DNA from: AP-15 sp963700185
GTDB taxonomy: Bacteria; Pseudomonadota; Alphaproteobacteria; ATCC43930; CGMCC-115725
NCBI GenBank assembly: GCA_963700185.1
Contig: CAVOWP010000031.1
Location: forward strand, 372,001-436,000
Length of the DNA: 64,000 nucleotides
Direction: 5' to 3'
A program made the position numbers and the translations under genes. The notes under the pieces are model-generated. The model was given only the letters and a program-made list of their open reading frames with translations. It had not been told where the DNA came from and searched no databases. Positions 55,179-62,832 of this stretch are shown piece by piece. The first letter of the stretch is position 1. Each line of letters begins with the position of its first letter.

Positions 55179-56513
55179 TCAACCTGCCGCGCGCTTTCCG
55201 ATCAGGGAAAGCCCGCGCAGCACGTCGATCGCCTGGGTCAGTTGCTCATCGCTCGTCGAGCCCATATCGCCGGTCGCGACCGACGGTGCTTCTTGCGGGG
55301 CCGGCGTGGCGGTCGCGCCGGGCGGAGCGTCGGCCGGCGGCTTGGCGGCCGGCGTGGCGGCCTGATCGGGATTTTTGAGCGCGCCCGGCAGATCCGCCTC
55401 GTGCCGGCCTTCGCCCTGCCCGAGCTTTGCGAGCTTGAGCGTGCTAACACCGAGGTCGGGTTCCAGACCTTTGCCCTGGATCTCACGGCCGTTCGGGGTC
55501 GTGAACCGCGCCGTCGTCAGGCGGATCGCCCCGCCATTGCCGAGCGGGATCGTGCTCTCGATCGAGCTCTCGCCGAAGCTCTTGGTGCCCAGCGTCACTG
55601 CCCGCCGATTGTCTTGCAAGGCGCCGACGACGAGTTCGGCCTCGCGCGCCGTCCCGCCATTGATCAGCACGACGATCGGCAAGCCCTTTGCGAGGTCGCC
55701 CGGGGTGGCGCTGATGCGCTTTGTGGCAGCCGGCTTGCGGCCCTTGACGACGACGATGTCGCCCTTGTCGATCAGCGCATCGGCGGTGGCGACTGCTGCA
55801 TCGAAGTTGCCGCCGGGGTTGTTGCGCAGATCGAGGATAAACCCGATCAGCTTGTTGCCGCTGCGTTGCCGCAAATCCTGCACCGTGTCGGCGAGCGCCT
55901 TCTGGGTCGTCCCGTCGAACCCGGCGACGCGCAGATAGCCGATATTGCCGCCCTCGACGCGCCCCGCCACAGTTCGCAATTTGAACGGTTCCCGCTTGAT
56001 CTTTACGTCGATCGGGCCGCTATTGCCGCGGCGCAACGTCAGCTCGACCTCGCTGCCCGCGGGGCCCCGCAGCTTTTGTTCCGCCTCGTGGAGGGTCAGA
56101 TCGTAAGTCGGCTCCTTGTCGATCGAAAAGATCACGTCTCCGGGAGTGATGCCGGCCTGCGCCGCGGGCGAGCCGTCCTGCGGCGAGATCACCTTCAGCT
56201 GTCCGTTCTCGATCGTCACCACCAGCCCGACGCTGGCCTCATTGTCGTTCGCCGGGTTTTGCAACGCCTTGAATGCGGCCTCGTCGAGAAAGGACGAGCG
56301 CGGATCGAGCCCGGTCAACATCCCGGAGATCGCCGCATCGATCAGCTTTGTGTCGCTGACCGAATCGACCAAATCCTGACGGATCCGCTCGAACGCTTCG
56401 TCAAAGAAGTTGAGTTCTTCATAGACGCCGTCCTTCCCGGCCTTTTGCTGAGCAAAGACGCCGCCTGCGACAAACAGCGTGGACACCAGCGCGACGATCG
56501 CCAACTTACGCAT
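55179..56513 (-). CDS. S41 (C-terminal processing) peptidase homologue lacking the catalytic residues
   Basis: 444 residues. Signal peptide MRKLAIVALVSTLFVAGGVF. A helical cap (FDEAFERIRQDLVDSVSDTK), a PDZ domain (SVGLVVTIENGQLKVISPQ, GSPAAQAGITPGDVIFSID) and the tail-specific protease core (GYLRVAGFDGTTQKALADTV, LILDLRNNPGG-type FILDLRNNPGGNFDAAV). The nucleophile region, normally GSASASEI, reads NGGTAREAELVVGALQDNRR, putting Arg at the catalytic Ser. The general-base region, normally TKSFGKGSVQT, reads TKSFGESSIES, putting Glu at both the Lys and the Gln. It is a likely pseudo-protease with a Pro/Ala-rich C-terminal tail. Confidence 0.9.
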   Translation of the reverse strand: MRKLAIVALVSTLFVAGGVFAQQKAGKDGVYEELNFFDEAFERIRQDLVDSVSDTKLIDAAISGMLTGLDPRSSFLDEAAFKALQNPANDNEASVGLVVTIENGQLKVISPQDGSPAAQAGITPGDVIFSIDKEPTYDLTLHEAEQKLRGPAGSEVELTLRRGNSGPIDVKIKREPFKLRTVAGRVEGGNIGYLRVAGFDGTTQKALADTVQDLRQRSGNKLIGFILDLRNNPGGNFDAAVATADALIDKGDIVVVKGRKPAATKRISATPGDLAKGLPIVVLINGGTAREAELVVGALQDNRRAVTLGTKSFGESSIESTIPLGNGGAIRLTTARFTTPNGREIQGKGLEPDLGVSTLKLAKLGQGEGRHEADLPGALKNPDQAATPAAKPPADAPPGATATPAPQEAPSVATGDMGSTSDEQLTQAIDVLRGLSLIGKRAAG

Positions 56514-56676
56514 GCACCAATGTCCTCCAGGGAATCAGGTCGGCCAACGAAGCCGACCTTTAAGCTGACAATCGTGGCATAACCATGACTGCTTTCCTGT
56601 CATCGATCTTGCCAGAAAACCGCGCGCAATGCTTCTCTGCGTGCGGAAAAGCCGCACCTAAGGGAGGAACCCTCAA

Positions 56677-57073
56677 TTGGATCTGCTCGACCGGGTGAAT
56701 GAGACCAAGCTGCCGTTTGCCGAGCTTCTTGGGCATCGAGTTCGTCAGCGCCTCGCCGGACAGAATCGTCGCCGAGATGACCGTCCGGGAGGACCTCTGC
56801 ACCATTCCGGCCGTGCTTCACGGCGGCGCGATCATGGCGTTCGCCGACACGCTCGGCGCGATGGGCACAATCGTCAATTTGCCGCAAGCGGCGGGCACGA
56901 CGACGGTCGAGAGCAAGACCAATTTTGTCGCGCCGGCCCCGGTCGGCACCCGGGTGATCGGAGAGACGACGCCGGTCCACCGCGGCAGGCGGACGATGAT
57001 CTGGCAGACGCGCATTTCGACCAGTGAGGGCCGCCTCGTCGCTCTCGTCACCCAGACGCAGCTCGTCCTTTAA
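56677..57073 (+). CDS. PaaI-type hotdog thioesterase (one frameshift)
   Basis: About 130 residues. TTG 56677 behind AGGGAGG gives (M)DLLDRVNETKLPFAELLG. A surplus G near 56731 breaks the frame; removal gives LLGIEFVSASPDRIVAEMTV, then VLHGGAIMAFADTLGAMGTI with the catalytic H-G-G-x-x-x-x-x-x-D, and TNFVAPAPVGTRVIGETTPV. It hydrolyses acyl-CoA thioesters, perhaps aromatic ones as in phenylacetate metabolism. Confidence 0.86.
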
Positions 57074-57085
57074 AAAGCGCTCCGT

Positions 57086-57205
57086 CATTGCGAGACGCGC
57101 GCAGCGCGACGAAGCAATCCCGACCCGGGGGAGCGCCCTGCGGCCCGAGATCGCTTCGCGGAGCCTGTCCTCGGGCCGGCCTAAGGCCGGACCCGTGGGC
57201 TCGCG
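57086..57205. repeat. Dispersed intergenic repeat (family B, copy 2)
   Basis: GTCATTGCGAGACGCGCGCA, then GCGCGACGAAGCAATCCCGA, and later GAGATCGCTTCGCGGAGC. It shares the CATTGCG..GAAGCAATC core with 42905-43006. It fills the gap between convergent thioesterase and CoA-transferase genes. Confidence 0.6.
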
Positions 57206-57213
57206 ACGACAAT

Positions 57214-58419
57214 TTAAACCACGCGCTCCTCGCGCAGCGCGGCGATCTCGGCGGCGGCGTAGCCGAGGCTGCGGAGGATCTCGTCGGTGTGCTCGCCGAC
57301 CAGCGGGGCGCGGCGGCGATAGGCCCCCGGCGTTTCCGACAGCTCGATCGGGGTCGGCGCCAATGGCAGGGTATCGTCGAGCCCAGGAAAGGTCACTTCC
57401 TCGAGCAGACCGGCGGCGCGGATATGCGGGTCGTCGAGCGCCTGCTGCGGCGAATAGACCTGGCCGGCCACGATGCTGGCCTCTTCGAGCGCGGCGAGTG
57501 CCTCGGCGCAGCTTCGCGACGCGCACCACTCGGCCATGCGGGCGGAGATGATCTCGCCGTGGTCGGCCCGCGACTGGTCGTCCTTGAATCGCGGGTCGCG
57601 CAGCCAATGCTCCTCGCCGATCATCCTGGCCCAGCGGCGAAACATCGGCGCGCCGATCACCGTCGCGACGATCCAGCCGTCCTTGGTCTTGAAAATGTCG
57701 GCCGGCGCCGAGTTGAAACCGCGATTGAGGGTCGCGGTCCGGTTCACGCCGGTCAGGGCCTGTTCGATCAGGGTGGCGTTGGTGAAGGCGATCGCGGTGC
57801 GCAGCAGGGCGCCCTCGACCTTCTGGCCGCGCCCGGTCTTGCCGCGCTCGATCAGCGCCGCCAGCGTGCCGAACGCCGACAGACAGGCCGTGCCGAAATC
57901 GACCCACGGCACCTTGATCGCGATCGGCTGCTCCGGCGTGCCGGACAGATGGACGGCGCCGCTCATCGACTGGCCGATGCCGTCGAAACCATGCTTGTGG
58001 CTGAGCGGTCCGCCGGACCCGAAACCGGTCACCGTCGTCAGGATGATGTCGGGCTTGGTCTGGCGCAGGGTTTCGAGATCGAGCGCCAATGACCGCAGGA
58101 CACGGGGCGGCAGATTGGCGACGACCACATCGGCGGTGGCGACCAGTTTCCGCACGATCTCACGGCCGTTCGGCGCCACCGGGTCCAACGTCATTCCGAG
58201 CTTGTTGCGGTTCATCGCGAGAAACATCGCGCCGCCCCCGGTGAACGGTTCGGTCGCAGGCCCGGCGCCGACTGGGATCATGCCGCGATCCTCGCCGCCG
58301 CCGATCCGCTCGACGCGGATCACCTCGGCGCCGAGATCGCCGAGCAGCGCGGCGCAGAACGGTCCCGCGATATAGCGCCCGAAATCGAGTACGCGAACGC
58401 CTTCGAGCACACCCGCCAC
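57214..58419 (-). CDS. Class III (CaiB/BaiF) CoA-transferase
   Basis: 401 residues. N-terminal MAGVLEGVRVLDFGRYIAGP with FCAALLGDLGAEVIRVE is the family signature; the catalytic aspartate is in KVPWVDFGTACLSAFG. NKLGMTLDPVAPNGREIVRK and TAIAFTNATLIEQALTG follow. It transfers CoA between carboxylic acids. The acyl substrate is unknown. Confidence 0.93.
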   Translation of the reverse strand: MAGVLEGVRVLDFGRYIAGPFCAALLGDLGAEVIRVERIGGGEDRGMIPVGAGPATEPFTGGGAMFLAMNRNKLGMTLDPVAPNGREIVRKLVATADVVVANLPPRVLRSLALDLETLRQTKPDIILTTVTGFGSGGPLSHKHGFDGIGQSMSGAVHLSGTPEQPIAIKVPWVDFGTACLSAFGTLAALIERGKTGRGQKVEGALLRTAIAFTNATLIEQALTGVNRTATLNRGFNSAPADIFKTKDGWIVATVIGAPMFRRWARMIGEEHWLRDPRFKDDQSRADHGEIISARMAEWCASRSCAEALAALEEASIVAGQVYSPQQALDDPHIRAAGLLEEVTFPGLDDTLPLAPTPIELSETPGAYRRRAPLVGEHTDEILRSLGYAAAEIAALREERVV

Positions 58420-58550
58420 GGCTTTCTCCTGATCCGGTTTCCGTCAACTCGCTGACGATCCGATCGGCGAAATTCCCCTTCGGCTGTCGATGAGGAACTG
58501 CGAACTGTCTCTCCGGTTCGAGACTGCATCAACTCTAATCGGATCGGAGA

Positions 58551-58790
58551 TTGAAAGTGGCTCAAGGAACCCGCCCTCTCGCCCTTGTCACCGGCGCCTC
58601 CACCGGCATCGGCTACGAACTCGCCAAGATCTGCGCCCAGAATGGGTTCGACTTGGTGGTCGCCGCCGACGAGCCGAAGATCGAGGAAGCCGTGCAAGAC
58701 TTTCGCAAACTCGGCGCGACGGTCGAGGCAGTAGAGGCAGATCTCGCCACTCTGGAGGGTGTCGACAAACTCCAGCGAAGTCGCGTCTGA
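58551..58790 (+). pseudogene. SDR N-terminal fragment
   Basis: 79 codons (TTG 58551): KVAQGTRPLALVTGASTGIG, YELAKICAQNGFDLVVAAD and ATVEAVEADLATLEGVDKL form the coenzyme-binding start of a short-chain dehydrogenase. The stop comes where the NNAG strand should follow and no continuation is found downstream in any frame, so the catalytic part is lost. Confidence 0.65.
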
Positions 58791-58900
58791 CCGCAACCGG
58801 AAAGACGAAGAGCGGTTCGATAGCTCCAGGATTGCCGAGATTGCTAAGCGTCTTCGCTCACGACTGCGCGGATGACAAACCGAGTTCGCGGGCTGCTCAC

Positions 58901-58922
58901 GGACCCCGCCGAAGCGGGGTCC
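58901..58922. terminator. Strong hairpin between SDR fragment and HAF-repeat gene
   Basis: A perfect 9-bp stem GGACCCCGC/GCGGGGTCC with a CGAA loop, followed by CTTTCGG on the plus strand and located eight bases beyond the stop of the minus-strand gene. The short T tract makes it a weak intrinsic terminator; the loop and stem resemble the 942 terminator. Confidence 0.5.
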
Positions 58923-58929
58923 CTTTCGG

Positions 58930-59973
58930 TCAATTTTGGTCGTCGTCCCGGTCAGAAGCAGGCGCGAAGTTTACGAACCCGTTCACTTTGGCACCATCGG
59001 AAAAGAACCCGACGATATCGCCTCGATCGTTGACCCCGTTGATGAAAGTACCCATCACGCCGAATGCTGGTGTCTGGGATGAACCTGTAGCATCAAATTG
59101 AAAAAATCTCCGGTCGGTGAAAATAAAACCATGTATATTTCCGTTGCTATCGGTGAAAGATCCGACGATTTCACCTTCGTCATTGCAGCCGAAAGGTGAA
59201 GTACTGGTAGCGGTCACGCGGTTGATCTTGACATTGAACGTTAAGAACTTTTGACCGAGAAACCCAAAGAAGCCGTGATTGTTGCCGTTGGCATCTGTCC
59301 AAAAGCCGCATACCTGGTCCTTATTAGTGATGTCGCTGGCCTGGGTCGCGACGGCACCGGCAAAGGTTGTCGGCGGAATTTCTATAAACTTAGAAGAACT
59401 GGGGGACTGAGTGTCGAGTTCGACAACGAAGCCGTGCTCATGGCCATTATTATCCGTCCAGAACCCCGCCGCTTTGTCGAAGTTATTGATGCCGAGCAGA
59501 TTTTGTACTGGCGTTGCGACGTTCGGGGGAGAACCGGCAGGGTCATCGATGGCTGTTTGAACGCCGTTGGAGTCCAAGAAGCCATGTGTAAAACCGGTGG
59601 CGGCGTCGGTGTAAAAGCCGACGATATCGGGAAATCTCCTGGTGTTGATGCCGATCGCCTGCGTCTGGGAGGCCGTGTCACCAGACGGCAAGTTAGTGAA
59701 GTTTTCGACTGAGTAGTGATTTTTTGGAACCAGCACGTAGCCGTTGTTGGCAACAACGGTGCCATCACCGAAATAGCCGGCGATGACCTGTCGGTCGTTG
59801 ATCCCGAGCAACTGATTGAAGTTTGGGTCGCCTGGATTATCGAGCACAAAGAAAGATTGGTGATCCGTTCCATCTGCTCCACTCGATTGGGCAAATGCAG
59901 CGGGCGCCAAAGCAATAAATGCTACAGTCGTCAGCAAGCGGGGCGCGACGCCCGTGGAAACCTTTGATTTCAT
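58930..59973 (-). CDS. Secreted HAF-repeat (extracellular beta-propeller-like) protein
   Basis: 347 residues. Signal peptide APRLLTTVAFIALAPAAFAQ. Repeats of the type GINxxxxIVGxxxDxxGxxHGFxxxxxxF occur about every 45-60 residues: LLGINDRQVIAGYFGDG, AIGINTRRFPDIVGFYTDA, ITNKDQVCGFWTDANGNNHG, GCNDEGEIVGSFTDSNGNIH and GVNDRGDIVGFFSDG. Base composition is clearly more AT-rich than most of the window, suggesting transfer. No enzymatic residues; possibly a surface-exposed or matrix protein. Confidence 0.82.
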   Translation of the reverse strand: MKSKVSTGVAPRLLTTVAFIALAPAAFAQSSGADGTDHQSFFVLDNPGDPNFNQLLGINDRQVIAGYFGDGTVVANNGYVLVPKNHYSVENFTNLPSGDTASQTQAIGINTRRFPDIVGFYTDAATGFTHGFLDSNGVQTAIDDPAGSPPNVATPVQNLLGINNFDKAAGFWTDNNGHEHGFVVELDTQSPSSSKFIEIPPTTFAGAVATQASDITNKDQVCGFWTDANGNNHGFFGFLGQKFLTFNVKINRVTATSTSPFGCNDEGEIVGSFTDSNGNIHGFIFTDRRFFQFDATGSSQTPAFGVMGTFINGVNDRGDIVGFFSDGAKVNGFVNFAPASDRDDDQN

Positions 59974-60333
59974 GCTCGTCCCTCCCTAGTTGGATCTATC
60001 CGCGCTTCCCGGACGGTCGCGGTGATGGTTGGTTATGGTCTGCATCTTCAACTTCCTTGTCAATCAGGTTAAAGTGAAGCTTCTATGTCAGGGGATTCCA
60101 GCACATCGACCCGTCGTGTACAGCCGAACCGGCTGTCTCCGCCGGAGCGCCAATCTCCTCAACGGCTTCGAAGCAAAGTTAACGGCAATAGCGCGAAACT
60201 TTTAGCGATTGCGTCTCTAAAATTCCGCGATTGCGTCTCAATTTAAAAGCGCATGGCGTTCTCGCTGGCGAGAACTTGCGGGTCGAACGCGCCGGTGGTA
60301 ACATTTTTAAACAGCGTGCCTCGGAGTAGAAGC
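59974..60333 (+). promoter_or_regulatory. Upstream region of the AraC gene with 13-bp direct repeats
   Basis: A 360-base gene-free gap, AT-rich in its second half. GCGATTGCGTCTC occurs at 60205-60217 and again at 60227-60239, 22 bases start to start, i.e. about two helical turns on the same face. Direct repeats with this spacing are the usual binding arrangement of AraC-family proteins, so these may be the operator half-sites of the downstream regulator. Confidence 0.45.
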
Positions 60334-61348
60334 ATGCTTGTGCCGGCGCGCATACAGTACACCTATGACGAAGTCGACAGCGAGACGTTGCCCGCCTCCG
60401 AGCGCGTCGTGCTTTGGCGTGAGACTGGGCGGCTGCCCATGGCCGCGGAGCCGCCGGATGAGGAGAGCCGACGGCGCTTTCATATTAGCGTCCACAAACT
60501 GAGCGGTCCATCCGGGCGCTTTGCCGATCTCGTGGCGACCCCGATGAAACTCAGTCGGACCAAAGACCATTGTAACCGTGACGGGTTGGACATGATCAGT
60601 CTGACGCTGATGCTGGGACCCGACGTGCAGCACCAGTTCGGTACCGCCGGTCGTTCGGCGGTCGTTCAGCCCGGCCAGATACTGGTCAAGGATTTCGCTC
60701 AGCCGGCGACTGCTTGGTGGCAAACCTCTTCCCGCAGCCTCAACCTTCACCTGCCGCGACTTCTCAGTCGAGGCTGCGGTCGGCGAGAAAGTCAGGCGCT
60801 TGCACGGGACCGTGCTATCTCACGCGGGCGTGTCGCCAATGCTGGAAACGCAGTTGATCACCCTGGCAAAGATTGCTCCACATCTAAGGAGTGCAGTGCG
60901 CGCGGCGGCGCTGGATACGACTGCCGAGCTGGCGGCCAGCGTGCTTCGTTGCGAGTTGGGTATGCGGCTGGAGGATGAAGCGAACAATGCCGGCCTCTTT
61001 GCCGCGGCGCAGGTGTTCATCAAACGGAACCTGGCGTCTCATCGCCTGAACCCGGAGCTGATTGCTCGGCAGCTCCACTGTTCGCGCGCTCACCTCTACC
61101 GCGTGTTCAGCCAGCATGGCGAGACCATAGCGGACTACGTCCGCGAGCTTCGCTTGCACCGCGCACACGACTTGATCACGGGCGATCCCGAGCGCAAAGG
61201 CAGTATCGGCGACATCGCGTACCGATGCGGCTTCGAGGACCCCGTGCACTTCGCTCGACTGTTCCGCCAACGCTTCGGCCTGACCCCCAGCGCGCTTAGG
61301 GCCAGCGGGGGCGTCTCAGTATCCAGCGGGGGCGTCCCAGTATATTGA
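60334..61348 (+). CDS. AraC-family transcriptional regulator (one frameshift)
   Basis: About 338 residues. ATG 60334 is preferred over 60253, which lies in AT-rich leader. The N-terminal AraC_binding_2-type domain (FHISVHKLSGPSGRFADLVA, LMLGPDVQHQFGTAGRSAVV) is followed, after a shift near 60755, by RDFSVEAAVGEKVRRLHGT and the double HTH: FIKRNLASHRLNPELIARQL, CSRAHLYRVFSQHGETIADY, RRGSIGDIAYRCGFED-type SIGDIAYRCGFEDPVHFARL and FRQRFGLTPSALRAS. It closely fits the family of activators of degradation genes. Target unknown. Confidence 0.86.
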
Positions 61349-61441
61349 TACTGGCGCGGCGATACGCCAGCGGTCCCGCAGTTGAGGAACAGGTGATGGG
61401 CGCCGTTTGTCACGGTCTTAGTTAATGAAGAAGGAAGGACA

Positions 61442-61786
61442 ATGTCGCTCAACACAATCAAAGTCCCGTCACTTGAGCAATTGCGCGAGGTGGCAGCAGA
61501 GCTCGGCTTTGCCCTCGACGATGCCGATCTCGCTGCGCATCACGAAGCGCTGCTGACGGGCTTCGAAGCCTATAACCGGCTCGATCGGATGCCTGACGAG
61601 CTGCCGCCGGTCGCATATCCGCGCCTTCCCGGGCGCCGCCCGGCACTCGAGGAAAACCGGTACGGCGCTTGGTACGTCAAGACCGAGGTCGCAGGCGCCG
61701 CCGCCGGCAAGCTCCGGGGGAAGACCGTGGCCGGGCGTGCCTCGAGAAAGCGCCTATGCCGTCACGTGCCGCCTTGTCTCCGTTGA
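61442..61786 (+). pseudogene. Amidase (GatA-like) N-terminal fragment
   Basis: ATG 61442 behind GAAGGAAGG. LEQLREVAAELGFALDDADL, FEAYNRLDRMPDELPPV and NRYGAWYVKTEVAGAAAG, KLRGKTVAG match the N-terminus of amidase-signature enzymes just before the 'KDN' catalytic lysine segment. From about 61735 the text is unrelated and the Ser-Ser-Lys triad is missing. A truncated remnant cut by deletion or rearrangement. Confidence 0.7.
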
Positions 61787-61897
61787 GCGGGTCAGAGTTG
61801 TGCGCTCGACTGTCGCCCGGTATGACGACAGCCGAGGCAGTGCTCTGCCGGGTAAAGGCTACCGGTGTGGGTAAGGTTCGGGCGGGCGCGGAAGCGG

Positions 61898-62626
61898 CTA
61901 ACATCGTGCGGAGATCAAAAGAAACATCGGCCGCTGCCGTTCATCCGCGAGGGCCGGCCGCGTCGCGATCTGTTCGTCCGTCGGACCCCATTCCTCGATG
62001 TGGGAAAGCGCGAAGCCCAGCTGCAGCAGAAAATTGACGTACGTCGCCAGCGTGCGGTGCTGCTTGATTACGCCCTTGGCGAGCCAGTCCGTGCTGCGCG
62101 GCCCTTCGCAAAGGTAGCTGTCGACGGGCCATGTCTTTTTGCCGTCCACGCCGAGGGTCCAGCCCGGCTGTGTCGGTGCGGTGAAGATCGGGTGCTCGAC
62201 GGAAAAGACGAGCTGCCCGCCCGGGACGAGAGCGCGATGCACCTTCACCAGCAACCCGCCCAGTTCCTCGGCGTAGTGTAGGGCGAGGGAACTGTAAGCT
62301 AGGTCAAACGCCGCCTGGGGCAGCTCCAGGCCCTCCATGTCCGCCCTGAGATAGGTTATTGCCGCGTCCGTCGTGGTGGCCCGGGCCCGTGCCAGCATCT
62401 TCTCCGACACATCGATGCCGAGGACCTCCGCCGCTCCTTGCTGCCGCGCCCAACGGCAGAACCAGCCGAAGCCGCAGCCGAGATCCACCACTCTGAGGCC
62501 CCGCAGCTCCGGAAGCAGGGCCTTGAGCGCCGGCCATTCGGCGGCGCCGTCCAGCCCCTCGACCGAGCGGCCCAATCGACTGTAGCCCTCGAAGAACTCA
62601 GGGTTGTCGTAGATGTTCTGCGCCAT
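61898..62626 (-). CDS. SAM-dependent methyltransferase
   Basis: 242 residues from ATG 62626 (MAQNIYDNPEFFEGYSRLGR). Class I fold with VVDLGCGFGWFCRWARQQGA (motif I), VLGIDVSEKML, DLAYSSLALHYAEELGGLLV (motif for post II) and RALVPGGQLVFSVEHPIF. The C-terminal LLQLGFALSHIEEWGPTDEQ is typical of small-molecule O- or N-methyltransferases. Substrate unknown. Confidence 0.9.
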   Translation of the reverse strand: MAQNIYDNPEFFEGYSRLGRSVEGLDGAAEWPALKALLPELRGLRVVDLGCGFGWFCRWARQQGAAEVLGIDVSEKMLARARATTTDAAITYLRADMEGLELPQAAFDLAYSSLALHYAEELGGLLVKVHRALVPGGQLVFSVEHPIFTAPTQPGWTLGVDGKKTWPVDSYLCEGPRSTDWLAKGVIKQHRTLATYVNFLLQLGFALSHIEEWGPTDEQIATRPALADERQRPMFLLISARC

Positions 62627-62832
62627 CGCCTTTGCCGTAAGCCGGCCACCGGGAGAGGAGGCATGCTCAAATTTTGGTGGCGCCGCCGCCCGTTCAATAT
62701 GCAGGAAGTGCTGGATGCAGGAGTGCTGGCCGATCGGGCGATGTAGCAAGCTGGGTGTGGAGACCCGCTTGCCGGCCGGGCGCGGGCGTATGATGATCTC
62801 TCCGAAATTATGGCATGGATGCCTTACCGCCG

